In this document: positions 20,722-29,401 of the stretch, in pieces
Layout of the letters: each line of letters opens with the position of its first letter
How positions within the stretch are numbered: the first letter of the stretch is position 1
From: a virus
Length of the DNA stretch: 64,000 bases
Virus record (IMG/VR): IMGVR_UViG_3300047471_000541
Coordinates: 1 to 64,000 of that record
Strand: one strand, 5' to 3'
The notes under the pieces: model-generated
The model's input: the letters and a program-made list of their open reading frames with translations, nothing else
Told to the model about the DNA's origin: nothing
The model's database searches: none
Program-made: the position numbers and the translations under genes

Positions 20722-21328
20722 TGGTTTCCTGTGGTTCAAAGATGCCCGTGTATCCCTGCTCGATTGAAAAGTTGATTGCCGCGATTGCGCGTTTCTCGCC
20801 CATGGCCGTGAGCTTGGCGCGCTGGCGCTTCACCGCTTCGGGAGTCAACGATTGGCGTTTGTGTTTGCGGTGGCTTTCCCATTCCGTCCAAGCCGCTTGA
20901 AGCTCTGAATTTTCAAAGGGGGTAGGGGGTTCATTCTTGGTACTCTTCTCATTCTTAGTATGTCGCCCTGAAAAACCGTCGTCGGGTTTTTCAGGGCGAC
21001 GGTTGGGTTGCGGATTTTCAGGGCGACGGTCGAGTTGCGATTGGTCGAACACTGTCCAAAACCGACCAGTAATTTTTCCGTCCGCTCGGCGTTCCGTGGT
21101 CAAAACAGCATAACCGCACGCCTTTAATTCCCCGAAAGCAGCGATAACGGCATCGCGTCCTTCTTTTGCCCGAGCAACAACGTCGTCAGTTTTAACCGTC
21201 CAATCATTCGGTTTGCCAAGCAGGTAAGTTAGAATCCCCTTTGCTCGCCACGAGAGCCGCTTGTCGTTCAAGATTTCCTTCGGCATCCGCGCGAAGGGAT
21301 CGGCTCGTTTCTGGACGCGAATAATCAT
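20576..21328 (-). CDS. Winged-helix phage replication protein (O/DnaD-like), 250 aa
   Basis: ATG 21328 (MIIRVQKRADPFARMP). Residues about 15-80, ILNDKRLSWRAKGILTYLLG, NDWTVKTDDVVARAKEG, IAAFGELKACGYAVL, form the winged-helix typical of phage replication initiators. A linker rich in Arg/Pro/Asn and a C-terminal DnaD-like helical part (TEWESHRKHKRQSLTPEAVK) follow. The last ~48 residues overlap the loader gene in another frame and are probably not conserved. It pairs with the loader to start replication. Confidence 0.7.
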   Translation of the reverse strand: MIIRVQKRADPFARMPKEILNDKRLSWRAKGILTYLLGKPNDWTVKTDDVVARAKEGRDAVIAAFGELKACGYAVLTTERRADGKITGRFWTVFDQSQLDRRPENPQPNRRPEKPDDGFSGRHTKNEKSTKNEPPTPFENSELQAAWTEWESHRKHKRQSLTPEAVKRQRAKLTAMGEKRAIAAINFSIEQGYTGIFEPQETNGTHKHNTRENRRTAGTALEGTASRYKGVGQVRGLSDPQRPPVGTDEK

Positions 21329-21486
21329 CGCCCGAAGTGACGCGCTCCTGCGCTTTCGCCGTCCACGGCTGTTCGGGGGAGGAAACCTTCTCGCCGGACA
21401 AGATGTACGAGAGAAAGAAACCCCGAACGCCACAAGGTTTTAGCCTTGAGCGAACCGCCTAGAAGCGCGTCATTTCGGGCGACCAT
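21325..21486 (-). CDS. Possible small protein, 53 aa
   Basis: MVARNDALLGGSLKAKTLWR... runs from ATG 21486 to a TGA that overlaps the replication gene start (ATGA at 21325-21328). This coupling is the only support; there is no clear Shine-Dalgarno and other frames are open across the same 160 bases. It fills the gap between the SF2 helicase and the replication gene. Confidence 0.3.
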   Translation of the reverse strand: MVARNDALLGGSLKAKTLWRSGFLSLVHLVRREGFLPRTAVDGESAGARHFGR

Positions 21487-21506
21487 TGGAAGTGGACTTT
21501 CATTGG

Positions 21507-23285
21507 TTAACGTGTATCAGACTCGACAAAATTGACAACACCAATCTGCTCCATGTGCTTCCAGATTAGCGGCCAGCTTTCCCGCACCCAATCCTGATCG
21601 GAGAGCCAGTGCCAGTAGCCCGCGTCCACCTGTCCAAGCGTGCGCGCGGTGCGAGCTGGTTTGCCGAAGGGGAAGGGGTAATCCTCTCCCAAGCGCCGGT
21701 AGGCTTGCTCCTCGCTGTAACGCTCCGCGCCGACCACCTTAGCCTTTTCCAGCGCGTTCATGGTGCGGAAGGAGCAAAGCCCCGCGTTTTTGCGTTGCCA
21801 TAGTTGCTCGGTAAGCGCCGAGGCGTGGCCGCGATCCTTTACGCTCTCCGGATCGATCCCGTTCCGCATCAGATATTCGGCTTGCGCCTCGGTAATCTTT
21901 AAGCTATGCCAACCACTTACGGGTTCGTAGTCGATTAGTTTCTGGTCATGAACAAGAGCTGCATAGAGTCGAGCATCCACCAGTCCGATCGCGCGCCGTT
22001 TGGCCGCGCGTTCCAGTTCCTCACGCAGCTTGGCTTCCCTTTCCGCCTGCACATCGCGAACCAACCCCTCTAAATCCAACTCCTCACCTTCGGCATCTAA
22101 CAGAGCTTTTTTAATAGCCTGCCGTTCAGCCACGTTAGCCGCCACGAGGTCGGCTGGCCCCTGAACACCAAACCGGTCGGCATGGTACAACAAATCAAGA
22201 ATAAGGGCATCTGGCTTACACGACGCGGCTATTGCAGCGCGCCTGTCATTCGCATTTCTGAGCCCATCGACGACCCCAGGCAGTACCCGCCCGATGCGAC
22301 CTACCTTCTGGAACCACGCCACGAGCGATCTGGTCGGGGTCAGGTTCAGCAGGCAATCGCACGCCGGACAATCCCAGCCGGTCGTAAGAAGGCTGGAATT
22401 AGAAATCAACTGGAACTTCCGCTCGCCAAAAGCCTGCGCCGCTTCCTTGCGGTCGATTGATTTGTGGTCAACGTGCCGCGCTGCGATCCCTTCGCGCTGG
22501 CAAATCTCGGTGAACAACTGACTCGATTTGATAAGCGGCAGGAAGGCGACGATCTGCCGGCCAACGCAATGTTCTTTGATCAGCTTGGCGATCTGGCGGT
22601 AGTGCGGCGCCATGAGGTTGTGCAGGTCTTCCTTGTCGTAATCCTGCTCCCCGAAGGATTGGCTCTGGTGAACGTCGCTCAGGTCAATGTGCACCGGCAT
22701 CGTCAGCACCTTGAAAGGAACAATGAAGCCCTGATCGATCAGCGAAAAGAGTTTCAGTTCGAAGGCGACGGTCTGGTAGTAAGCCGAGAGGTCTTTTAAC
22801 TTGGCGCGGAAGGCCGTCGCAGTTTGGCCGCATACCTTCGCCGTGTGGAAATAGTCGGTAACGGCTTTGGCCTGCTCAACAGAGCGGTGAGCTTCGTCGA
22901 CGAAGATGTATTTGAAATGGTCACGGGGATACCGTGCCAACCGGTCCTCCCGGCAGAGAGTCTGGACGCTTCCCACCACGACCTGAGACATTCGACTGGC
23001 CTTACTATCGGCTTTGTCCAAGTCGGCGTGGATCCCAAGGAGCCGCCAGAACTTGTCGAGGGGTTGCGCGCACAGTTCGTCGCGATCCGCCAGATACAAA
23101 AAGCGGCCGCGCTTCGACACGCTCTCGCACACCAAGCCCGCCACCACGGTTTTCCCGCTGGACGTTGGGATATTGAGGACACAGGAACGATACGTTTCGC
23201 CCTCCTTGTACCACGGCTTTTCGCCCCACGTTGCGAGAATCTTCGCTCGCGCTTCGTCCTGGTAGTCTCGCGGTTGAACGTTCAT
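21507..23285 (-). CDS. SF2 DNA/RNA helicase (DEAH, ResIII/UvsW-like), 592 aa
   Basis: ATG 23285 (MNVQPRDYQDEARAKIL) overlaps the upstream stop. Motifs: Q-like RDYQ, Walker A TSSGKT, DEAH in FVDEAHRS, motif III GQTATAF, motif V TTGWDCPACD, and motif VI QKVGRIGR. The order matches type III restriction/UvsW-type SF2 helicases, which unwind or remodel branched DNA during replication and recombination. A C-terminal ~200-residue extension of unknown fold follows. Confidence 0.85.
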   Translation of the reverse strand: MNVQPRDYQDEARAKILATWGEKPWYKEGETYRSCVLNIPTSSGKTVVAGLVCESVSKRGRFLYLADRDELCAQPLDKFWRLLGIHADLDKADSKASRMSQVVVGSVQTLCREDRLARYPRDHFKYIFVDEAHRSVEQAKAVTDYFHTAKVCGQTATAFRAKLKDLSAYYQTVAFELKLFSLIDQGFIVPFKVLTMPVHIDLSDVHQSQSFGEQDYDKEDLHNLMAPHYRQIAKLIKEHCVGRQIVAFLPLIKSSQLFTEICQREGIAARHVDHKSIDRKEAAQAFGERKFQLISNSSLLTTGWDCPACDCLLNLTPTRSLVAWFQKVGRIGRVLPGVVDGLRNANDRRAAIAASCKPDALILDLLYHADRFGVQGPADLVAANVAERQAIKKALLDAEGEELDLEGLVRDVQAEREAKLREELERAAKRRAIGLVDARLYAALVHDQKLIDYEPVSGWHSLKITEAQAEYLMRNGIDPESVKDRGHASALTEQLWQRKNAGLCSFRTMNALEKAKVVGAERYSEEQAYRRLGEDYPFPFGKPARTARTLGQVDAGYWHWLSDQDWVRESWPLIWKHMEQIGVVNFVESDTR

Positions 23286-23476
23286 CGCCTCTTGAAGTGT
23301 GAACAGCCTTGGCAGCAATATCCTCGCCCATTGTAATGCTCAGAGCGCTGATGCCCGCACCGCGCGCATTGATCCGGCTTGAGTCGCAACCGGCGCTGCA
23401 CCAAATCGGCCAGCACTTCGACGCTCTGACAGTAGATCGGGTCGCGCCTGCCCGAGTATGCTTCGGAGTGACTCAT
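23282..23476 (-). CDS. Zinc-ribbon protein, 64 aa
   Basis: MSHSEAYSGRRDPIYCQSVE... begins at ATG 23476 within an ATGA overlap. Its C-terminus CARCGHQRSEHYNGRGYCCQ plus GCSHF forms a CxxC-xn-CC..C zinc ribbon. Coupled on both sides inside the helicase operon. A helicase partner role is possible, but unproven. Confidence 0.65.
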   Translation of the reverse strand: MSHSEAYSGRRDPIYCQSVEVLADLVQRRLRLKPDQCARCGHQRSEHYNGRGYCCQGCSHFKRR

Positions 23477-24306
23477 CCTTTCACCTTGGTTGCGAGCGCG
23501 TGGCAAGCTCGGCCCGTATAGTCCACGCCGTTGACTGACCATGTGTAGTAAAGACCGGGAGCGGCCAGAACGTGATTGTGAATCTCGGCCATTTTGGTTT
23601 GACTGGTCGGAATCGAGTTCACGAACTTAAACGCTTTCGCTACGTCCCAGTGGTTGCCGATAACGAGGTAATGGATCGCCTTCATCCGGCTCTCGTGGAA
23701 GGCCGCGAGCGCGATAATGTCCTTGCGGGAGTGTCCGGTCGTGCCTTCCTGTATCGCCTTGCGATCTTTGTGACCGTACACGCTCTCGATCCTGTCCAGC
23801 GCCCTCGCCATATCAGGGTCAGCCTCCAAATCCTCTCGTGACCAGCCGTCCTCGCCTCTGGTGCGACTGGCGCGCGTGGACTTGTCGTTATCGCGGAACC
23901 ACCGGTCCACGTAGGTTTCGTAATTGCGCTCGATGGGTTTTGGGAAATCACGCTTCACAAAATCGAACACCTGCTGTTGCGCTTCGGCGCTCGGGAGCCG
24001 CGCCAGAACCCACGCATGAGTGGCCGGCAGTTCGATCCCGAGGTTCGCTTCGACTTCGGCGCGATCCAGAAGCCGCTTGGTCTGCATCGTGTGACCCAAC
24101 CGGCGTTCGTCCAAGCTCCGGCAGTAATCGTTAAACGAGTCGTACCCGAGCGCGGCGTAGCCCTCGCGGTCTTTCATTTCAATTACCAGCGGCGCTACCT
24201 GCCGGTAGAAGTCGTCCGAGTAGCCCAAGATGCGGGCGTCAATCGCTTCGGCTTCGTGTTTGGTCATCATTCGTTCTATCACTCGAGCTTTTTGCACAGT
24301 TTTCAT
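23473..24306 (-). CDS. Hypothetical protein, possible ParB-HTH-like, 277 aa
   Basis: ATG 24306 has a strong AAGGAG six bases upstream. The N-terminal 110 residues (EMKDREGYAALGYDSFNDYC, LGHTMQTKRLLDRAEVEANL, PATHAWVLARLPSAEAQQQV) resemble helical DNA-binding regions found in ParB-related phage proteins, but no ParB nuclease motif is visible. The C-terminal half has His-rich segments (FHESRMKAIHYLVIGNHW). Role unknown; in the replication operon. Confidence 0.55.
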   Translation of the reverse strand: MKTVQKARVIERMMTKHEAEAIDARILGYSDDFYRQVAPLVIEMKDREGYAALGYDSFNDYCRSLDERRLGHTMQTKRLLDRAEVEANLGIELPATHAWVLARLPSAEAQQQVFDFVKRDFPKPIERNYETYVDRWFRDNDKSTRASRTRGEDGWSREDLEADPDMARALDRIESVYGHKDRKAIQEGTTGHSRKDIIALAAFHESRMKAIHYLVIGNHWDVAKAFKFVNSIPTSQTKMAEIHNHVLAAPGLYYTWSVNGVDYTGRACHALATKVKG

Positions 24307-24329
24307 TGTAACTCCTTATCGTTAAACGA

Positions 24330-24342
24330 CCACGGACCGTGG
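24330..24342 (-). repeat. 13-bp palindrome between helicase and 23473 gene
   Basis: CCACGG (24330-24335), one central base, CCGTGG (24337-24342). It lies immediately after the SF1 helicase stop and 25 bases before the next start. A protein-binding site or a small hairpin is possible. Confidence 0.45.
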
Positions 24343-24343
24343 C

Positions 24344-25921
24344 TTAAAGTCCCATCTCCCCAATAAATCTGCTTGGCTTGGCCTCCACAATATCGCCCCA
24401 TTTCATCGTGCGCTTCTGCGCGTAGCTGATGTGCAGCGCGCTCCTGGCCCTTGTGACGGCCACGAACGCCAGCCGCCGTTCCTCCTCGATGTTCTGCTCG
24501 TTCATCTTGGTTTCCTCGAACGCTGGGAGGAACACCACATCGAACTCGCGACCTTTGGCGGAATGGATCGTGCCGATAAAAACCGAGTCCTGTGTCGGCG
24601 CACGCCGGAATTGCTCTCCCGAATAGAGGTCTTGGAGCAAATCGGAAATCTGCGCGTCCTGCGGTATCACCCGGGTTCGCTCCTCGATCAAGCCAATCGT
24701 GCGCTTCTCTATCCCGCAAATCGCCAGCCATTTTAGGATGCCAATGCGCGGATCATACTTGGGCAACCTGTCGGACAAATAGGTTCCAGTGGCTTGCGCT
24801 TCCAATTTCCAGTCGGCCACCAAAACGGGATCGTGTTCAAGGCACAGGAGCTGCTGGGCGATTACCTCGTTGTACGGGGACGCGGCCAGTCCCACAGTGA
24901 GAAGCGCTCGCCGCCAATCCGCAGGAATCGCCTCACGCTCGTCGGCTCTGAAAATGTTGACCAGTCCCGCAGCGTAAAAGAAATTGTAAGCGCGATTGAG
25001 CTCGTGATTCGTCCGGAACAACACGGCGATACCGAGCTTGGCGTCCGCCGTCAAAAGCCGCGAAACGTGAGTCAACTCCTCCCACGCATCGCCGAATCCT
25101 CTGACCACGATGGAACCGGTTTCGCCTGTAGCCGAGATGGTATCCTTCTCATAACGTGACTCGTTGCAACGGATCAACTTGTTCGCCGCTTCGCAGATCA
25201 CCTTGGCGCACCGGTAATTTTCTTCCAACTTGATGACAGTCGAGGCGCTAGTGTTCGCCAGAGCGAGGAAGCCCGCAGGATACGCCTGCCGAAACTCGAA
25301 AATCGCCTGGTCGACGTCGCCGATAACAAACCGGTTATCCGCAGGGATCGCCGCGTAAATCTGCCAATCGATTTCTGCCGAGTCCTGCGCTTCCTCGATG
25401 ATCAGGTGCTCGATCCTGACTGCCGCGCGCACCTCGTTGAATTGCAGGAGCCGCAGGCCGTCACGCAAAATCCGGTCGTAATCGACGAGGTTGTTCTGCT
25501 TGAGCGTAAAATAGTATTCGTCCAAAATCCGCTCCTCGCTGTCTTTCAAGCGCGCCTCGATCTGCTTGAACAACGCTTTACTGTCAGACTCGGGGAGCAG
25601 CGCCACGTTGCCGTGGCCGTAACCGATCAGCCGCCCGAACTGGCGAATTAAGCGAAAGCAATACGAGTGCAGCGTGCCGCAAAACTCGAGCCGCTGCACT
25701 TCGCTCACGCTCCTGATGCCGGCCACGCTCTCGGTCATTACGCGGTTCCGAAACTCGCGCGCCGCGGCGTTAGTGAAAGTGAGAACGACGATGGACTTGG
25801 ACTTGAGGCGCTTCACGCGCTCCACGGCGACGCGGGTTTTGCCGCTACCTGGGCCGCTCATCACGACGACCAGTTTCTCGTCGGCCTCGACTGCGCGCTT
25901 CTGTGATGGGTTAAGAATCAT
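24344..25921 (-). CDS. UvrD/Rep-like SF1 DNA helicase, 525 aa
   Basis: Motifs in order: SQKRAVEADE; Walker A GPGSGKT; Ia TFTNAAAREF; II IIEEAQDS (Glu replaces the usual Asp of DEAQD); III FVIGDVDQAIFEFR; IV LFRTNHEL; V GTIHSAKGREFDVV; VI RLAFVAVTRAR. This is a 3'-5' translocase of the UvrD/PcrA/Rep type acting in replication or recombination. The length is shorter than full UvrD, so the 1B/2B subdomains are reduced. Coupled to the upstream gene by ATGA. Confidence 0.85.
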   Translation of the reverse strand: MILNPSQKRAVEADEKLVVVMSGPGSGKTRVAVERVKRLKSKSIVVLTFTNAAAREFRNRVMTESVAGIRSVSEVQRLEFCGTLHSYCFRLIRQFGRLIGYGHGNVALLPESDSKALFKQIEARLKDSEERILDEYYFTLKQNNLVDYDRILRDGLRLLQFNEVRAAVRIEHLIIEEAQDSAEIDWQIYAAIPADNRFVIGDVDQAIFEFRQAYPAGFLALANTSASTVIKLEENYRCAKVICEAANKLIRCNESRYEKDTISATGETGSIVVRGFGDAWEELTHVSRLLTADAKLGIAVLFRTNHELNRAYNFFYAAGLVNIFRADEREAIPADWRRALLTVGLAASPYNEVIAQQLLCLEHDPVLVADWKLEAQATGTYLSDRLPKYDPRIGILKWLAICGIEKRTIGLIEERTRVIPQDAQISDLLQDLYSGEQFRRAPTQDSVFIGTIHSAKGREFDVVFLPAFEETKMNEQNIEEERRLAFVAVTRARSALHISYAQKRTMKWGDIVEAKPSRFIGEMGL

Positions 25922-26250
25922 AATCTCTGAGCTGGCCCGCGTGTCAGGAGAATCACGCCTTCGCTTTCCCTGTCGCGGTGGAACGTCAGCCCGTGGTAGG
26001 TGTTCTCGAAATCGTCGTCCGGCAGCGCGAGTTTAATCGCCGTTGGTGCGTACTGTGCAAATTCCTCGCGCAACTTGAGGCACGCTTTGCGCCCAAAGAT
26101 TACGTCAGTGGGTTGCTCGCCCGCCTGCCGCATCCAATCGACAACGCCGTTGGCGACCAAAGCGTTCAAGGTTATCTCGACAGGCTTCCAGCCTTCGTGA
26201 GTCTGCTCGCGTGTCAGCGGCCATTCGTCGTCTTTTTTAACGAGGATCAT
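25918..26250 (-). CDS. Hypothetical protein, 110 aa
   Basis: MILVKKDDEWPLTREQTHEG... is a soluble alpha/beta protein; segments TDVIFGRKACLKLREEFAQY and FENTYHGLTFHRDRESEGVI. ATG 26250 is in an ATGA overlap. No domain recognised. Member of the replication operon. Confidence 0.65.
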   Translation of the reverse strand: MILVKKDDEWPLTREQTHEGWKPVEITLNALVANGVVDWMRQAGEQPTDVIFGRKACLKLREEFAQYAPTAIKLALPDDDFENTYHGLTFHRDRESEGVILLTRGPAQRL

Positions 26251-26396
26251 TTCGCTATGGTTTTCGCCAATTCCTCAACGACTTGCTCTAACGCGGACGC
26301 TTCTTGTTCGAGGATCTGGCGATACGGTTTCGGGAAATGCTTTGCGAGCCGCATGAGGCGAATCTTCACGAGTCCAGCGAGAGTCTTGGCGCTCAT
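26247..26396 (-). CDS. Hypothetical helical protein, 49 aa
   Basis: ATG 26396 (MSAKTLAGLVKIRLMRLAKH) is in an ATGA overlap; the longer frame to 26432 would overlap the upstream gene more deeply. Almost entirely one or two helices, basic then acidic. Coupled on both sides, so it is likely expressed. Unknown role. Confidence 0.55.
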   Translation of the reverse strand: MSAKTLAGLVKIRLMRLAKHFPKPYRQILEQEASALEQVVEELAKTIAK

Positions 26397-26716
26397 TTCG
26401 GGTACTCGAGTAATTTGTCGATGCGCGCACAAATCTCGCGCACATCGGCTACGTCAGAGTCGAGCCGAGCGTGCATGAGCGCCTTGGCTTGCAGTTCCTT
26501 GATCGGTCCGATCAGTTCATGGTAGGCGCCAGCCCAAATCGCCTTGCGAACTTCACGCGCCATTTTGAGGCGAAACTCAGCGGCGTTCTCCACGTACAAT
26601 TTCGACGCTCTGGACATGGTGAAGCAAGCTACCAGTGGCAACGTGGCTACAACGCGCGTTTCCTGCGTCGAATCGAAATCGGTTGTTTGATACTGCGTTT
26701 TGAGGAAGTCGATCAT
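26393..26716 (-). CDS. Hypothetical protein, 107 aa
   Basis: MIDFLKTQYQTTDFDSTQET... with helical C-terminal half (HELIGPIKELQAKALMHARL, DVREICARIDKLLEYPK). ATG 26716 in ATGA with the J-domain gene. No motif recognised; possibly a small regulatory or structural helical protein of the operon. Confidence 0.65.
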   Translation of the reverse strand: MIDFLKTQYQTTDFDSTQETRVVATLPLVACFTMSRASKLYVENAAEFRLKMAREVRKAIWAGAYHELIGPIKELQAKALMHARLDSDVADVREICARIDKLLEYPK

Positions 26717-27279
26717 TTCACTAGCTCCAATGCCATTTCCCGCGCCTCGGTCAGTTGCCGGAAGGCGTCGGCGTTCCCGCCCGTGTCAGGGTGCGCTTCG
26801 CGGAGCTTTGACCTATAGGCGGATTGAATGGAGTGCTGGGTCGCGCCAGAGAGCGAAATGCCGAGAACGTCCCAACAAGACGGTCCCGTTTTTTCTTCCA
26901 GCGCGGTGAACCCGCTGAACATGGCGCGAATCATGTGCTTGGCGCCCCACCGTTCCATGCCGCGCATGGCCTCGATGGTGAGCGCGATCGCGCGCACGTT
27001 GGCTTCGATCCGGTTCCACCGGTCGCACGGCATCGCCACCTGTTTGCCCTCGTAGTCGAAATAAGCGACGACACCCGACTCCTTCGGGTTGGTGTTCCCC
27101 AGCGTGTAGTTGCTGGATAACACCACGTTTTTACCGCCCAGCCGGCGCACTTCGTCGTAGAGACTTTGAAGTGCGCCGGCCACTGTCACCTTCTGGAAGC
27201 GCGATCCGGATTCACGCTTGCCAGCTTCGGTTTTCGGCCAGCCCCTCGGCCACTGTAAGGGATAGGCTCGCGCGCTCAA
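26713..27279 (-). CDS. J-domain (DnaJ-like) protein, 188 aa (TTG start)
   Basis: The C-terminal 34 residues are a J-domain fragment with HPD at 163-165 (KLREAHPDTGGNADAFRQLT). HPD stimulates the ATPase of host Hsp70 (DnaK). The N-terminal 130 residues (AYPLQWPRGWPKTEAG, YDEVRRLGGKNVVLSSN) form a separate domain seen in phage J-proteins. TTG 27279 overlaps the upstream stop (TTGA). It likely recruits DnaK to the replication complex or virion assembly. Confidence 0.7.
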   Translation of the reverse strand: MSARAYPLQWPRGWPKTEAGKRESGSRFQKVTVAGALQSLYDEVRRLGGKNVVLSSNYTLGNTNPKESGVVAYFDYEGKQVAMPCDRWNRIEANVRAIALTIEAMRGMERWGAKHMIRAMFSGFTALEEKTGPSCWDVLGISLSGATQHSIQSAYRSKLREAHPDTGGNADAFRQLTEAREMALELVK

Positions 27280-27506
27280 ATGGTTCGCGTGGACGACGCA
27301 TCGCCGTCCTCGCCCTCAATTTCGTAGTCGAACATGGGATGCGCTGCGCTTGGCATCGACAACTTGATCCGCTTGGCCTTTATATTTCTGGCTGCGATTT
27401 CGATGCGCGTGACTTCGCTCGGCAACATCAGCTCGAACATTCCTCGGATTTGCTTCTCGATTCCTGCGCGAGTGCAATCGACGTTGCTGTGAGGCCAGTA
27501 GTTCAT
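27276..27506 (-). CDS. Hypothetical protein, 76 aa
   Basis: MNYWPHSNVDCTRAGIEKQI... starts at ATG 27506 in an ATGA overlap with the SbcC-like gene. A reading back to 27764 is in frame but lies inside that gene. Soluble alpha/beta, acidic C-terminus (EIEGEDGDASS). Unknown. Confidence 0.6.
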   Translation of the reverse strand: MNYWPHSNVDCTRAGIEKQIRGMFELMLPSEVTRIEIAARNIKAKRIKLSMPSAAHPMFDYEIEGEDGDASSTRTI

Positions 27507-29401
27507 AGCTCGATCAGTTGAATATCTGACGCGATGTGGATAGGCAGGGAGTCTTTGGTCCCAGCGATGATCCACTGGTCGATCCAGCCGTCCTCTAACG
27601 CGCGGTGAAGCACGTTCATCAAGAGCGCCCGCCGCGCCTCGTCCAGCCGTCCCATCTCGTCGAAGATGAGCAACCGGATCGGAGCGCCTTGGGAGAGCGC
27701 AGCCGCGATAGCGACGAACGTGAGCGCCTGCTCGGTGCCACTGAATGTCTTGTGACTGATCCACTGGTGCTTGTTCCAGCGCCCGACCTCGCCCTCGTGG
27801 AAGGCCAGATCACTCGGCAAAATTTCGCCGACGATCCCGTTGGCTACGTGGAGCAGATCGCCAAACACCTTTTCAACCAACGCAGCTTGCTTCTCTCGAA
27901 GTACCTTGCCGATTGCCTTAATGACGACAACGTGCGCCGCCGCCGTCCGGTGTTCCAGTTCAGCCTGTGCCGCGCGCTTAATGTCCTGCTCCAACAACTC
28001 GGAGAACCTGAGCTTCGTGCGCGCTTCCTTGTAATCGGTTTCCGCCTTGGTGTTCGCGGCCTCCGCTGCGGCCAGTTCTTCGCTGGCCACCGGTTCAACC
28101 GTCGTTTCGGCCAACTCCTTCTGCTCGCGTTCGAGTACTTCGTTGCGCTGTTTTTGCTGCCGTTTCGCTGTATCGATTTGCCCCTGCCAGTTGAGGATAT
28201 TCCCGTTAAGCACTTTATTGTGCGCCAACTCCTCGCGCACTCGGCGCACTTCGGCTTCGGCCAACTCCATTTCAGTCTTGCGCTCCTCAAGGGTAATGGA
28301 GGCACCTTTCAACGCGCCATCGTAAAAAAGGATTCCCTCTCGCAACTTTTCGCCAAGATGCTCCTTCCAACCGCGCGCTTTGGATTCGCAATACGGGCAG
28401 GCAGTTCGAGTTTCCAGCTCCTCCTGTTGCTCCTTCCGGTTTCGCAGTTCGGTCGAATATTCGTTGAACATCCGTAGCGCCTCGGAGTGCGCCCACTTGA
28501 ACGCCCCAAGATCGGCCTCGCTGTATTTGGCTTCCACGTTCGGCTTGAGCTGTGCGGTTGCCTCCTTGATCCGCAGTTCCAGTTTCTCGATTTCCGAGGT
28601 GTCGTTTGACGCTTCGGCCAATCGCTTCATGCTCTCCCGGCGCTCTTGGAACTTCTGAGCGTCGATTGCGCGCCGCCTGAGCAGGTTTAAGGCGTCCCAG
28701 GCGTCCTTAGCGACCTGCATGGCCGCTCGTTCGGCTTCGCCGAACTGCTTGGAGTTTCCCGCCATAGCCTCCTGCTGGTTCTTGAGTTCGGTCAACACTC
28801 GGATCGCCCCTTGCGTGTCTTTCGAGCGAGCGTTGGACTGCTTGAAAAGCTCGGCCATTTTGTCGATCGCGCCCTGTAACCCTTCTTGAATCGAGCGATT
28901 CACAAAAGCGTCGGCGACGTAGTTAATCATCGATTTCTTGGCTTCCTCTGTGCCGCTCTGCTCGAAGTGAATGTCCCTGAGTGTGTCACAAACCGCCTGA
29001 GCGGTGAAGCTCTCGGGCGTCTTGGAGATATTGAACACGTACTGGTAACGCTCGCGCTCGGTCATACCGAAGTAGGCCGATGCGTTAAGAAGCGGAATCT
29101 CTTTTCGATTCACCAGCCACGGCAATTCGTGTTCCTGTGTCTCGTTGATTTCAAAGTTGGCGTTGGCTGCGCCGTTATCCAACTCCAAGTGGACCGACAT
29201 GAATTCCCCGCTCATCAGTTGGCGCGTGGCTTTCGGGAGCTTACCCAGCTCCGGTAGATACCCGATCAACGCGAGCCTGATCGCGTCGATGATGCTGGTC
29301 TTGCCAGTGAAGTTTTCGCCCACGATTGCCGTTTCTGGCGACAGATCGAAGGCGAAACTTCGGCCTTTAAGGTTTTCGGCCCGAACCTGCGTGATACGCA
29401 T
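27503..29401 (-). CDS. SbcC/Rad50-like ATPase with zinc-hook, 632 aa
   Basis: Walker A GENFTGKTS near residue 32; Walker B LLIFDEMG near 580; ABC signature-like FSGTEQALTF near 560; a long coiled coil between, with CPYCE near 334 as a one-chain zinc-hook. This is the SMC-like ATPase that with an SbcD-type nuclease cuts DNA ends or hairpins. No SbcD partner is visible in the window. ATG 29401 overlaps the SSB-like stop (TGATG). Confidence 0.75.
   Translation of the reverse strand: MRITQVRAENLKGRSFAFDLSPETAIVGENFTGKTSIIDAIRLALIGYLPELGKLPKATRQLMSGEFMSVHLELDNGAANANFEINETQEHELPWLVNRKEIPLLNASAYFGMTERERYQYVFNISKTPESFTAQAVCDTLRDIHFEQSGTEEAKKSMINYVADAFVNRSIQEGLQGAIDKMAELFKQSNARSKDTQGAIRVLTELKNQQEAMAGNSKQFGEAERAAMQVAKDAWDALNLLRRRAIDAQKFQERRESMKRLAEASNDTSEIEKLELRIKEATAQLKPNVEAKYSEADLGAFKWAHSEALRMFNEYSTELRNRKEQQEELETRTACPYCESKARGWKEHLGEKLREGILFYDGALKGASITLEERKTEMELAEAEVRRVREELAHNKVLNGNILNWQGQIDTAKRQQKQRNEVLEREQKELAETTVEPVASEELAAAEAANTKAETDYKEARTKLRFSELLEQDIKRAAQAELEHRTAAAHVVVIKAIGKVLREKQAALVEKVFGDLLHVANGIVGEILPSDLAFHEGEVGRWNKHQWISHKTFSGTEQALTFVAIAAALSQGAPIRLLIFDEMGRLDEARRALLMNVLHRALEDGWIDQWIIAGTKDSLPIHIASDIQLIEL

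Noticed and set aside
24303-24731. Leftward alternative frame inside the SF1 helicase
   Set aside because: Helicase motifs V and VI are encoded in the other frame over the same bases.
27276-27764. Long version of the 27276 gene
   Set aside because: The extension lies inside the SbcC-like coding region; the ATG at 27506 in an ATGA overlap gives a better start.
27605-28477. Rightward frame of 290 codons opposite the SbcC-like gene
   Set aside because: The leftward frame has Walker A, Walker B, signature and zinc-hook motifs; the rightward product is Leu/Phe/Arg-rich without domains.
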